From: Rhizobium lusitanum
GTDB lineage: Bacteria > Pseudomonadota > Alphaproteobacteria > Rhizobiales > Rhizobiaceae
Assembly (NCBI RefSeq): GCF_014189535.1
Contig: NZ_CP050307.1
Coordinates: 496,001-560,000 of the forward strand
DNA length: 64,000 bases
Reading direction: 5' to 3'
Positions 45,384-53,417 of this stretch are shown piece after piece. Under the pieces are notes generated by a model, which did not search any database, was not told the DNA's origin, and worked only from the letters and a program-made list of their open reading frames with translations. Each line of letters opens with the position of its first letter. The stretch's first letter is position 1. The translations under genes and the position numbers were made by a program.

Positions 45384-46961
45384 TTACAGATCCTCGCCAC
45401 TCTCGCCCGCCAGCCGCGCGTTGAACGCCAAGCGGGCAAGAAGATCGGCCAACGCAGCCGTATCCATATTCTCGAAATGATCGGCGAGGATCCGCCGCGC
45501 ATCCTCGATCGACCCGGCCTCTGCCAGCTTGTCGCCAAGCCCGTCGATCATCGGCCCGACCAGCGGCTCATAGCCATTGTCATCCAGGGCGGAAGAAACC
45601 GCGCGGTCGACGGCATCGAGGCGGGCTTGCGTGGCGGCAGTCATGGCCGCCATCTGTGCCGCCAGGTCGTTGGGTATCTGCCCCACTTGACCGCCAACAG
45701 CAGCTGGCGCTGGGGCTTGCGATGCCTGGAGCAGTTCCTCATCCTTGCCGGGTTCCGGCAGGCCGATCTTGTCGCGCATCGTCGACATGCCGACCTTCAG
45801 ACCGAGCGGCACGAGCGCGACGACATTTTTTATCAGCGCCGTAACGTCCTCTTCGTCCGGCAGGCCGATCTTGATTTTCGGATAGGCCTTCCGAGGCCCG
45901 CGATTGAGATCGACCAGCGGCCGGACCAGATCGCGGTTGAGCGTTGCGGCAAGCTGGCGAGCATCCGCCACCTTGATGTCGTCGCGCACGCCGTCATGCA
46001 CCTTGCCGACCGCATAGGTTCCGCTCTGCGCGTCGGTGGTCGACGTCTGACCGAGCACAAGCTTGGATGTCTGCTTGTCCAGGAATTCGAGCCGGGATTC
46101 ATAGAGATCATGCGACCCGGAGATATCGGCCTTCACGAAGTCGATGATCATTGAGGACGGAATGATTGCGGCGAAGTCGACGCCGATATTGGCGACCGCC
46201 TGCAGGAGGACATCCTTTTGCTCCGGCGTCGCATCCGGACCGAACTTGCCGACGCGCAGCGGCTGGCCATAGGCTTCGCAGAACACCGCCCAATCCTTCA
46301 TGGTGAAGGACTTGAAGAGATAGGTCCATGCGACGGCGCGCGCGAGGCCACCGCGAATGGTCAGGCCGGATTTGACCTTGGCGCGATGAACGATCCAGCC
46401 GTAGGGCTTCAACGGTTCGTCGCCATTCTCTCCCCGCAGAAGCAGAGTTTTAAGGTCGTTGCGGTCGAAGTTGAAGAAGCGCGGATCGTTCCATTCCAGC
46501 CGGTCAGGCATCCATTGACCTTCGGACGTATCCCAAATGATCTCGGTCGCCGAGAAGCTCTTCCCGAGCGCATCGAGCATGTCGATCAGCTCATCCTGGA
46601 AGCAATCACGATCGATCACAGCCCGAACGAGATCGGCGGCGGCAACATCTTCCGGATCGTCCGAAGCGGCGACGACACTGATGTCCAGGCCGGCGACTTG
46701 GCGCTTTCTGGTGGAGAGCACCGCCGCATAATGATTGTCGCGCTCCTCCATGTCCTCGGCAAGCTCAAGATAGGCTTGCGGATCTCCGTCGATCGACTCG
46801 CGCAATATGCGGCCGAGCTTGGCAGGTGTGAGGTTGTTGGCCTGATGCTGACCGAATGGCTGGCGAACGCCGCGCGTGGTCGGGCCACCTTGCTCCTGGG
46901 TAAGTTGGGCGCGCTGGATCGGCCGGCCGTATTGATCGAGAATGGTCGGGGCGATGGCCAT
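45384..46961 (-). CDS. Portal protein (DUF935, Mu gp29-like)
   Basis: 525 aa. DQYGRPIQRAQLTQEQGGPTT is the usual gp29 opening; LAEDMEERDNHYAAVLSTRKR and VAWTYLFKSFTMKDWAVFCE are characteristic DUF935 motifs. The portal ring threads DNA and connects head to tail. The C-terminal ~90 residues are an acidic helical extension. It abuts gp28-like and gp30-like genes with no gap. Confidence 0.93.
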   Translation of the reverse strand: MAIAPTILDQYGRPIQRAQLTQEQGGPTTRGVRQPFGQHQANNLTPAKLGRILRESIDGDPQAYLELAEDMEERDNHYAAVLSTRKRQVAGLDISVVAASDDPEDVAAADLVRAVIDRDCFQDELIDMLDALGKSFSATEIIWDTSEGQWMPDRLEWNDPRFFNFDRNDLKTLLLRGENGDEPLKPYGWIVHRAKVKSGLTIRGGLARAVAWTYLFKSFTMKDWAVFCEAYGQPLRVGKFGPDATPEQKDVLLQAVANIGVDFAAIIPSSMIIDFVKADISGSHDLYESRLEFLDKQTSKLVLGQTSTTDAQSGTYAVGKVHDGVRDDIKVADARQLAATLNRDLVRPLVDLNRGPRKAYPKIKIGLPDEEDVTALIKNVVALVPLGLKVGMSTMRDKIGLPEPGKDEELLQASQAPAPAAVGGQVGQIPNDLAAQMAAMTAATQARLDAVDRAVSSALDDNGYEPLVGPMIDGLGDKLAEAGSIEDARRILADHFENMDTAALADLLARLAFNARLAGESGEDL

Positions 46962-48601
46962 CAGTAATACCCTCGTTTGCGGCGCAAGCTGCCCATGCGG
47001 AAGGGCTTATCGTCGCTGCCAGCTGTTTCGGAAAAGCGATCGGGCTTCGGTGGCGCGGGGGTATAGGCATATTCGTGCCATTCCATCCGGCTGGCGTAGT
47101 GCGCCAGCGCCAGGGCGATCGCGTAGTCGCCGTGGCGCTTCTTGTTACCTTCTCCTGTCCGGGCATCCGGAATCATCGGAATTCCGCGGATGACTTTGAC
47201 GAGGCGCAGATCGCCGAGATGATCGGCATTCTTCGACAGCGAGATCGCATCGTCTTCGAAGGCCACCTTCAGCGGCGGCATGTTCAGCCGATACCATTCC
47301 TGCGAAAACTTGATCGCATGGACGAGGCCGGCCGGATGATCGTTGTCGCGCAGGCCGAACAAGCGGCCCATATCTTCAGCGACGATCCAGCCCATACCGG
47401 TAGCATCGAAAGCAGCTCCAACCAGGCGCGGCGCTGCTTCCAGGATCATACGGACGATCATCTTCTGCTCGTCGCCAGGAACACCGCGCAGCTCGATTGT
47501 CAGAGCACTTTCGCGGCGCAGAGTCTTGTCGATCGACAGCAGCTTGCCGACCGACAAATCCGCGACGCGAGCAAAGTCGAAGCCGAAGGCATGTATGCGC
47601 AAAGGGTCGAGCGTCGCCAGGGCGGCTTTAAGCTCTTCCAGGAACGGAGCAAGCAGGCTCTGGCGCTTCAGCTCCGGCAGATGAAGGAAGTCCTGAGGCA
47701 GATCGAGAGACAACACCGGCGCATCGGACGTCATACGCGCTTCAATCAGAGGACCGGGCAACCAAGCGCCGGTGCCCATCGTCGGGACACAGAACAGCTC
47801 TTCATCGGCGCCATCACCGTAAAACTTGATGATGTCCTCTCGCCAATCGGCCTCGGCTTCTGGCGTCCATTCCTTGCCAGTAACAAGGCAGATGCGCTGA
47901 TAGAGACCTTGCTCCAGCGCTTCGTCGAAATCGATATGCAGATAGTCGTAACCCGATCGCCCGGAGAGGATGTCCTGGATCTGCAGATTGAATTCGTTCT
48001 CGGCTCCATTGTGGGTCGAGCAGACAACGACCTGTCCGCCCCACATAAGGAAGGCTAGAGCTGCCTTCAAAAGCTCTTTGAGATTGTCGACGAATGCGGC
48101 CTCGTCGATCATCACGACGCCCTGCTTGCCGCGCAACGATCGCGGAGCCGAGGACAGGCCGATGATTTCGAAGCCGGAAGCAAAGCGAATGCGGAACGCC
48201 TGGATTGAACGGGTGCCTTCGTCGTCGCTGTCGTCGAAGAGGAATTCGTCCATCTGCATGGCAGCGCTGGAAAAGGCGCGGGCCCACATGGCGCAAGCGT
48301 CGATGAACTCGCGCGTCATCTCCTGCGAATAGGAGATATACATCACGTCCATGCCACCCGCCGATTTGGCACGCGCTGCGCGCAGCACCGCATAGGAGGC
48401 AAAACCCCATGTCAGACCGATACGTCGGCTCTTTTCGATGAACAGCACGCGACAGGCGGTGCTTTCGAGGAGCGCGATGGTTTTGGCCTGGTAGGTCAAC
48501 AGCGCGCGCCGTTGACCTACCTTCTGGACCAAGTCGATAACAGCGTCAGTCGATTGGCGGCGGATCTCGGCCCATTGCTCTTTGGAAAGAGGCGCGGTCA
48601 T
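46961..48601 (-). CDS. Terminase large subunit (Mu gp28-like)
   Basis: 546 aa. ATPase region: EKSRRIGLTWGFASY at about 56-70 as a Walker-A-like loop with paired arginines, then GVVMIDEAAF at 161-170 as Walker B. The C-terminal nuclease domain starts about 330 (FGFDFARVADLSV, FDATGMGWIVAEDMG, GDYAIALALAHYA). It packages DNA headful-wise from the integrated copies. One-base overlap with the portal gene. Confidence 0.93.
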   Translation of the reverse strand: MTAPLSKEQWAEIRRQSTDAVIDLVQKVGQRRALLTYQAKTIALLESTACRVLFIEKSRRIGLTWGFASYAVLRAARAKSAGGMDVMYISYSQEMTREFIDACAMWARAFSSAAMQMDEFLFDDSDDEGTRSIQAFRIRFASGFEIIGLSSAPRSLRGKQGVVMIDEAAFVDNLKELLKAALAFLMWGGQVVVCSTHNGAENEFNLQIQDILSGRSGYDYLHIDFDEALEQGLYQRICLVTGKEWTPEAEADWREDIIKFYGDGADEELFCVPTMGTGAWLPGPLIEARMTSDAPVLSLDLPQDFLHLPELKRQSLLAPFLEELKAALATLDPLRIHAFGFDFARVADLSVGKLLSIDKTLRRESALTIELRGVPGDEQKMIVRMILEAAPRLVGAAFDATGMGWIVAEDMGRLFGLRDNDHPAGLVHAIKFSQEWYRLNMPPLKVAFEDDAISLSKNADHLGDLRLVKVIRGIPMIPDARTGEGNKKRHGDYAIALALAHYASRMEWHEYAYTPAPPKPDRFSETAGSDDKPFRMGSLRRKRGYY

Positions 48602-48906
48602 CAGCCCTTGGCCTCAGTCGATGTAATTGTGACAGTGCCATGCATGGTCTTACGCGCGTGGATCGTATCAATGATCTCGCCTGAGCGCAGGACGACATCT
48701 GCGAGCAACGGTTTGCCAGCCTCATCGTTGAGGTAGTAGGTCACAAATCCTAAATCGCCAGAGCGGGCCTCGTAGACTTGTTCAATGATTTCGCCGTCCA
48801 GGCGGATGACGGGAGGTTTATCGAAGAAAAGTCGCCAGAAGTTCGTGTCATTCCGGTTTGCGCTGATCCTGACGTCACGGTCTATTTTCAGCTCGATTGG
48901 CTTCAT
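48601..48906 (-). CDS. Small phage protein between terminase genes
   Basis: 101 aa, MKPIELKIDRDVRISANRND then FFDKPPVIRLDGEIIEQVYEA; beta-rich, no recognised family. It is wedged between the small and large terminase genes with 1- and 4-base overlaps, and appears more AT-rich than they are. This is not part of the basic Mu plan, so it may be a later insertion. Function unknown. Confidence 0.65.
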   Translation of the reverse strand: MKPIELKIDRDVRISANRNDTNFWRLFFDKPPVIRLDGEIIEQVYEARSGDLGFVTYYLNDEAGKPLLADVVLRSGEIIDTIHARKTMHGTVTITSTEAKG

Positions 48907-49490
48907 TTTGTCACTCCCAAAATGCGATCGAGGATCTCTTCCGCGCCCTCGTCGGAAATGCCGCGCGTCTTGGCGACCGCCTTGACGGCCTCGGTGGCCT
49001 TGGCTTCGAACTCGGCCTGTGCCTTCTGACGCGTGGAGAGCGAGACGCTCTGGGCCTGGGTCGCGCTCCGGAGTGCGTTGGCGAGCGCCATTGCACCCTT
49101 AGGATCAATGCCGGCTTCACCGCCGACCGTCAGGATCTCGAAGATGAGAGTCTTGAGAGCTTCTGCCGCAATGAGTGTCAGATCATCCGAGGCCTGAGCA
49201 TCGAACTTCTCAGCGAGCGTGGTGGCGATCTCGCGTGTTTGATTGAGGCGGGACGACAAGGTCGCGAGCCTTAGGGAATAGCGGTTAAAGGCCGAGAAGC
49301 TTGGGATGGCGAAGTCGATCTCGCCATGATGCTCTCTCAGTAGACCTTCAAGCTTCCCGTGAAACTCCTCGTAAATGCCCGTCTGGGTCCGATCACGGTT
49401 CTGTAGCTCGGAAGCCGCCCAGGCGACGATCGGCGCACATTCCTCGGGAAGTAGCTCAATGCCGGAGAGCCGGCTGCGGCCGATCCCCAT
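48903..49490 (-). CDS. Terminase small subunit-like protein (DUF3486, Mu gp27)
   Basis: 195 aa from the ATG at 49490 (MGIGRSRLSGIELLPEEC). The DUF3486 pattern is present: an N-terminal helix-turn-helix-like region ELLPEECAPIVAWAASELQNR then SAFNRYSLRLATL. The rest is coiled coil. In Mu this protein recruits the packaging site to the large subunit. It abuts the HTH gene at 49492. Confidence 0.85.
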   Translation of the reverse strand: MGIGRSRLSGIELLPEECAPIVAWAASELQNRDRTQTGIYEEFHGKLEGLLREHHGEIDFAIPSFSAFNRYSLRLATLSSRLNQTREIATTLAEKFDAQASDDLTLIAAEALKTLIFEILTVGGEAGIDPKGAMALANALRSATQAQSVSLSTRQKAQAEFEAKATEAVKAVAKTRGISDEGAEEILDRILGVTK

Positions 49491-49491
49491 C

Positions 49492-49803
49492 TCACACCTC
49501 TGGCGAAGGACGATTGACACCTTCGATCAAGCTGCGGCGCTCGACATGATCCACCCCGGCGCGGGTGATGGAAGCAATCAGCACCGTGCCGGCCTCGGCA
49601 AGAGCGACCGCGCCGAGTTCATGGAGCTTGCGGAGCTGGGTGCGAACCCAATCGCGCGAACGGTTGTGGCCGAACGTCTCCAGTAGCGCGGTCAACATGA
49701 TTTCATTCAGTCGGCCGTCGAGCTGACCATTCAAACCGCGAAGGATGATAAGACGCGCGTCACGCGCTGCATGCTCTTCAAAGCTGATATGGAGCTGGCT
49801 CAC
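49492..49803 (-). CDS. Mu gp26-like winged-helix protein
   Basis: 103 aa. The N-terminal AARDARLIILRGLNGQLDG and middle RDWVRTQLRKLHELGAVALAE form a small winged helix, ending ITRAGVDHVERR. This matches the gp26 slot upstream of the terminase genes in Mu-like phages; the family is sometimes annotated as ArsR-like. Role in packaging or regulation is not established. Overlaps its neighbours. Confidence 0.75.
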   Translation of the reverse strand: MSQLHISFEEHAARDARLIILRGLNGQLDGRLNEIMLTALLETFGHNRSRDWVRTQLRKLHELGAVALAEAGTVLIASITRAGVDHVERRSLIEGVNRPSPEV

Positions 49804-50126
49804 TTCGCTTCTTCCCTCAGATAATCGTCAATGCGGTGGACGGTACGCGACACGCTCGCCAAGGTTTCGGTCAGCGTGCCGACAGTGCCTTTCATGTCGG
49901 CCATGGCGAGCCTGATATCGTTGACCATGTCCTTACTCGGCATGTGCTTCATTTCTCCCTCGACGGTCTGGATGCGGCGATCGTGGTCGATCAGCTTCTT
50001 CTCGATGGCGTCGAGCTTCTTGGCGTTTGCAGCCTCGCCGCTACCGAAGAAGGTTTTCAGGTGCCCGAGGATCGCGATCACTGACAGGATCGCGGCCGAC
50101 CAAATGGCAAAATTATTGATATCCAT
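49800..50126 (-). CDS. DUF2730 membrane-anchored coiled-coil protein (Mu gp25-like)
   Basis: 108 aa from the ATG at 50126 (MDINNFAIWSAAILSVIAI). One N-terminal membrane helix (residues 8-28) then a charged coiled coil (KKLDAIEKKLIDHDRRIQ), the DUF2730 pattern. It sits between the DksA-like gene and the gp26-like gene. Often annotated as unknown; position close to lysis genes suggests an envelope role. Confidence 0.8.
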   Translation of the reverse strand: MDINNFAIWSAAILSVIAILGHLKTFFGSGEAANAKKLDAIEKKLIDHDRRIQTVEGEMKHMPSKDMVNDIRLAMADMKGTVGTLTETLASVSRTVHRIDDYLREEAK

Positions 50127-50347
50127 CAGCGGCCCTTCATCTGACGCTCGTAGAGACCTTGGCATTTGATGCAGCGGCGCGCGGATGGGCAGGCGGCACG
50201 CCGATCGGCGGGTATTTCTGCGGGACAGTCCTGGCAATAGATCGTGCCCTGGCTGCGTAGCGCACGGGAGGCCGCAGCAATCTGCGCCTCCCGCTCTTCC
50301 TCAGCTCGCTGGTCGGCGAGGTCGAAATTGACAGATCCAGAGTTCAC
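50126..50347 (-). CDS. TraR/DksA-type C4 zinc finger protein
   Basis: 73 aa from a GTG at 50347. Contains C-QD-C near residue 39 and C-IK-C about 17 residues later, the four-cysteine zinc finger of the TraR/DksA family, with DLADQRAEEEREAQIAA as the coiled-coil arm. Phage members of this family bind RNA polymerase like a small DksA. Its start lies 4 bases inside the holin gene. Mu-like phages usually have such a gene here. Confidence 0.85.
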   Translation of the reverse strand: MNSGSVNFDLADQRAEEEREAQIAAASRALRSQGTIYCQDCPAEIPADRRAACPSARRCIKCQGLYERQMKGR

Positions 50348-50931
50348 GGCGACGCCTGGGCTGCGGCCGGGGCCGTGGTGGTGGCCGACGCTTCCCCGAT
50401 CAGCGGCGTCGCCAAGGCCGTCCAACTGGCGATGGTCGGCACCTTGGAAAGGATGATCTGCTTCAGCGCCTGCTCGGTGACGCCGAGAGCCTTGATCGTG
50501 TCGGGATTGTTCGACTGAACATAGGCGATCGCATCGGCGAGCACCTCCGGCGACGGCGTCAGCGAAGGCGGCAGGCCGAGTTTCGCGAAGGCATATTTCA
50601 AGGCGTTCTCGGCACAGAAGTGGAGAGCGTCCCGCAGCTGGCCCTCGACCTTGAGGCGGGTGGCCTGATCGGTAATGCCGAGCAAGGCGACGATCTTGCT
50701 GATCAGCCAACCAACGACGGCGGCGATCGCCGCGTAGACGACATCGACCACATGTGAAAGCACCAGGTCGAGAAGGCCGGAGCTGGTGGCCACCGGCGTT
50801 GCATCCTGGGCATAGACGCAAATCGCGCCAATCAGCAGGAAGGAGGCGGCAGCTACCAGTAGGCCGAGGAGATGCCAGGGAAAGATGTCGGCCAAATCGG
50901 CGCCGAGCAGGCGGTATCTGGAAGTTCTCAT
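50344..50931 (-). CDS. Holin-like membrane protein
   Basis: 195 aa with two clear membrane helices: about 20-42 (LLGLLVAAASFLLIGAICVY) and about 62-85 (VVYAAIAAVVGWLISKIVAL), then a soluble C-terminal region. The first helix ends in AQD like a cleaved signal. It lies after the endolysin and lipoprotein genes and so is the likely holin that releases or activates the endolysin. Confidence 0.6.
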   Translation of the reverse strand: MRTSRYRLLGADLADIFPWHLLGLLVAAASFLLIGAICVYAQDATPVATSSGLLDLVLSHVVDVVYAAIAAVVGWLISKIVALLGITDQATRLKVEGQLRDALHFCAENALKYAFAKLGLPPSLTPSPEVLADAIAYVQSNNPDTIKALGVTEQALKQIILSKVPTIASWTALATPLIGEASATTTAPAAAQASP

Positions 50932-50975
50932 GTCACGGGTTCCTTCAAAGTTGCTTCAAAGAGGGATGAACAGGC

Positions 50976-51308
50976 CTATGAGCCGGTCTTGGCCTTGGCC
51001 CGATTGATTGCATCGAGCGCGTCGATGACCTTTTGCGGCGCCGTCTGGACGGTGACGGATGCGGGATCGGCACAGAAGGTTTCCGCCGTTTCATAGGCAA
51101 CCTTCTCAGCGTCCTTCACCGACTGCGGGACATCGACGACCCAGGTGATCAGGACGAAAGTCGTGTGCGCCTGCTCGACCTTCGGGCAGTACGCTTCCAG
51201 CTTCTCCTGGACGGTGGCGTTGACATCGTCGACCTTGCTGGTGACGCAGCTGGAAAGCGTCAGGGCCAGCATCGAGGCGGCGGCGGTAACGAGGATCATG
51301 CGGCGCAT
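50976..51308 (-). CDS. Lipoprotein, possible spanin
   Basis: 110 aa. A lipobox is plain: LALTLSSC with Cys21. The mature part is short and mostly helical (VQEKLEAYCPKVEQAHTT). It lies directly after the endolysin gene (10 bases), where outer-membrane spanin lipoproteins are found; alternatively a lysogenic lipoprotein. No inner spanin partner could be recognised. Confidence 0.65.
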   Translation of the reverse strand: MRRMILVTAAASMLALTLSSCVTSKVDDVNATVQEKLEAYCPKVEQAHTTFVLITWVVDVPQSVKDAEKVAYETAETFCADPASVTVQTAPQKVIDALDAINRAKAKTGS

Positions 51309-51318
51309 AGCGGTTCCT

Positions 51319-52032
51319 TCAGGCTTCGTTCTTGGAGAGAGTGCCGTTCACGGCCATAAGCACGCGGCCACCGACCGGTTCTTCGCCAGTGAGCGGCCAA
51401 CGGATGTCGTCGAGCCGCCCCTTATCGACGCGGGTGATGGAAACGCTGTTGGACTGATTGCCCCCGAGGACGTGATAGGCGGTGCTATCTTCGCCGACGT
51501 AGAGGCCGACATGACCGCCGCCATCACGATGGAAGGTCAGGATCGCGCCGCGTGCCGGGGTCTTGACGGACTTGCCGAAGTCGGACCAGTTGAGCGCGCC
51601 GAGCGGATTGGCGGGCAGTCGTTCCGACGGCAGGCTGGCGCTGATGCAATGACCGATGAAGAGGCCACACCAGGGCGTGTCGTCGTTGGTGTAGAAGGTG
51701 GCGATCCAGCCGCCGAGCGCCTTGGCCCAACCGATAATGGTGCTGTTGGACTTCGCGCCCGCGATCTCCTTCAGGCCCATGAAACGGCGGGCCTCACGCA
51801 TCCAAGTCGGTTCAGCGGGGGCGGTCGGTGCGGCTGGGGAAACGGAAGAGGTTCCCGACTGGCGCAGAGCGGCGACGGTCTCAGGGGTGGCGGTGCCGGT
51901 CGCCTTGATGCCATTGGCTTGCTGGAAAGCGGAAACTGCGATGCTGATATCGCGTGCGGTCGCCTGTTTAGCGGTGCCGGAATAAAAACCGCGCGCCGTC
52001 AAGCGCGCCACCAGCCATTCGTCGAAAGTCAT
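51319..52032 (-). CDS. Endolysin with peptidoglycan-binding and CHAP-like domains
   Basis: 237 aa from the ATG at 52032 (MTFDEWLVARLTARGF). Residues about 1-62 form a PG_binding_1-like domain (ISIAVSAFQQANGIKATGTAT). After a proline/alanine linker the C-terminal domain of the TIGR02594 type reads EARRFMGLKEIAG, TPWCGLFIGHCI with the catalytic cysteine, and GHVGLYVGEDSTAYHVLGG with the histidine. It cuts the cell wall at lysis. First gene of the late operon, 67 bases after the late promoter candidate. Confidence 0.85.
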   Translation of the reverse strand: MTFDEWLVARLTARGFYSGTAKQATARDISIAVSAFQQANGIKATGTATPETVAALRQSGTSSVSPAAPTAPAEPTWMREARRFMGLKEIAGAKSNSTIIGWAKALGGWIATFYTNDDTPWCGLFIGHCISASLPSERLPANPLGALNWSDFGKSVKTPARGAILTFHRDGGGHVGLYVGEDSTAYHVLGGNQSNSVSITRVDKGRLDDIRWPLTGEEPVGGRVLMAVNGTLSKNEA

Positions 52033-52098
52033 TTTCTGCCCCAAGTCCAAGTGCAACTATCTGCGAGGACCTTGGGGGATTGGCGGCAATAATACTTC

Positions 52099-52112
52099 TC
52101 ACAAGCGTATTG
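52099..52112 (-). promoter_or_regulatory. Late promoter element candidate before the endolysin gene
   Basis: Minus strand CAATACGCTTGTGA, just after the activator gene and 67 bases before the endolysin ATG. It is the near twin of the element at 43779-43792 (13 of 14). A TACGCT -10-like hexamer is present without a matching -35. Mu places its Plys promoter between C and the lysis gene. Confidence 0.55.
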
Positions 52113-52121
52113 TAAGTCCGC

Positions 52122-52484
52122 TCAAAGCTTGCTGAAAAATGAGAGCTGCCGCTGGTCTTTCGGCTTTAGCCACTTGCGCACCGTCACATCGGTGACGTGC
52201 AGTTCCCGCGCTATGGCGAGGGTCTTCCAGCCTTTGGCCGATAAACGGTTCGCGATCCATTCACGATTGATCGGCACGCGGAAGATATGACCGGGACCGA
52301 GCGCCTTGGCAAGAGCCGCGACATGTTCGGCGCTCATGAACTCGATAAGTTGCGATCGATCTTGCGGCCGTCCCGCCAGATATAGAGGCGCTCCACCGAA
52401 CCGCAGAAAGAACCTGATGGCCAGATCTTCGCCGAGGGCATGAACATAGGGCTGAAGATGTGCGGGAACCTTGACGTCCGTCAT
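52122..52484 (-). CDS. Mor/C-type transcriptional activator
   Basis: 120 aa from the ATG at 52484 (MTDVKVPAHLQPYVH). The middle, AIRFFLRFGGAPLYLAGRP and LGPGHIFRVPINREWIANRL, resembles the dimer domain of Mu Mor and C, and residues about 74-107 are the HTH (KGWKTLAIARELHVTDVTV). It sits at the end of the early/middle genes immediately before the endolysin operon, exactly where Mu has C. Likely activator of late transcription. Confidence 0.8.
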   Translation of the reverse strand: MTDVKVPAHLQPYVHALGEDLAIRFFLRFGGAPLYLAGRPQDRSQLIEFMSAEHVAALAKALGPGHIFRVPINREWIANRLSAKGWKTLAIARELHVTDVTVRKWLKPKDQRQLSFFSKL

Positions 52485-52708
52485 CCAGCACCGCCCTTCG
52501 TCGGCCAACGTGCCTTCAGCGTCGTCACGACAACGCCGTCCTCGATGATGAACTTCACCTTCTCGATCACCACGCCGGCAGCGCCGAGCCTTACACCGGT
52601 CTCGCAACGAGCCGCGATGTGCCGGCGCACTGCCTCGATATCGAGACCATGGGCGCGCTCCAGGTAGCGCAGGATCGCGTGATCGGAAACAACGATAGGA
52701 TCAGTCAT
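52481..52708 (-). CDS. Small early phage protein, unknown
   Basis: 75 aa, MTDPIVVSDHAILRYLERAH then beta strands ending VVVTTLKARWPTKGG. The first part, DHAILRYLERAHGLDIEAVR, resembles small toxin-like or RelE-like folds but no catalytic set is visible. It overlaps the activator gene by 4 bases and may be co-translated with it. Confidence 0.6.
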   Translation of the reverse strand: MTDPIVVSDHAILRYLERAHGLDIEAVRRHIAARCETGVRLGAAGVVIEKVKFIIEDGVVVTTLKARWPTKGGAG

Positions 52709-52904
52709 GAAAGGTCCCGCCGAAGAGCTTGGCTTCCAGCTCGATTGCCTGAAGGGTGATAAGGCGAGCCCGCTCTTCCAGCGCGACCCGCTTATGAGCG
52801 TGTGGGCGCAACGTCCTGATGCGGCTCAGGAGCGCCTCGCGATCCTCCCGGAGCTTTTCCAGCTCCGACAGTTCGCGCCAATTTAAGAGCGGGAGCGCCG
52901 TCAT
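52701..52904 (-). CDS. Small coiled-coil early protein, unknown
   Basis: 67 aa from the ATG at 52904 (MTALPLLNWRELSELEKLRED). Almost all helix, with ELEKLREDREALLSRIRTL and ALEERARLITLQAIELEAK. Coupled to both neighbours by short overlaps. No family recognised. Confidence 0.6.
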   Translation of the reverse strand: MTALPLLNWRELSELEKLREDREALLSRIRTLRPHAHKRVALEERARLITLQAIELEAKLFGGTFHD

Positions 52905-53191
52905 GGATGAACCACCGCTGCGAGCGGAACATCGTTGCAATGAACCATGCCATCCAGTCGCAAACTACGACGCATGGCACGCACCCGACGTTTCGCATCA
53001 CGGCGCGACCAGGCCCAAAGCTCGATGCTCCATTCCTTGTCGGCATAGCGATAGGAATAGACAAAGAGCTTCATCTCACGGCCATTGTGATCGATTAGCA
53101 GCGGCTGCGGGCGTTGGACGCCGAGGAGAGGATAAACGTTATCCACGGGCGGCTCCCTTCCCGGAAGCGCGAGGCTCGACTGGATAGTCAT
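52901..53191 (-). CDS. Small basic early protein, unknown
   Basis: 96 aa from the ATG at 53191 (MTIQSSLALPGREPPV), which overlaps the upstream gene by 53 bases; a GTG at 53146 behind GGGAG would cut the overlap to 8 and is a real alternative. Reads PLLIDHNGREMKLFVYSYRYA, WSIELWAWSRRDAKRRVRAM, strongly basic near the C-terminus. No family recognised; could bind nucleic acid. Confidence 0.55.
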   Translation of the reverse strand: MTIQSSLALPGREPPVDNVYPLLGVQRPQPLLIDHNGREMKLFVYSYRYADKEWSIELWAWSRRDAKRRVRAMRRSLRLDGMVHCNDVPLAAVVHP

Positions 53192-53417
53192 CCTCCCATC
53201 CTCGCCATTCGGCTTTCGCGGCCCGCTCCCGCATATGAACGAGTTCGCCGTGCCACTTGGCGAGAAGCGTTTCCTCGGACCGGCCGGCATAACGCTTCAT
53301 GGCTTCGACCAGGACCGCTTCCATCAGCATGGCCTGTCGCGGGCTATCAACGCTAATCATGCCCATGACACGCCCCCATTGATCCTTCGGTTGGCCGTAG
53401 ACGGGAACGCGCGTCAT
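53139..53417 (-). CDS. Small early protein, unknown
   Basis: 92 aa from the ATG at 53417 (MTRVPVYGQPKDQWGRVMG). Mostly helical (RQAMLMEAVLVEAMKRYAG), charged C-terminus. Its start overlaps the gemA-like stop by 4 bases, so they are expressed together. Function unknown. Confidence 0.55.
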   Translation of the reverse strand: MTRVPVYGQPKDQWGRVMGMISVDSPRQAMLMEAVLVEAMKRYAGRSEETLLAKWHGELVHMRERAAKAEWRGWEDDYPVEPRASGKGAARG

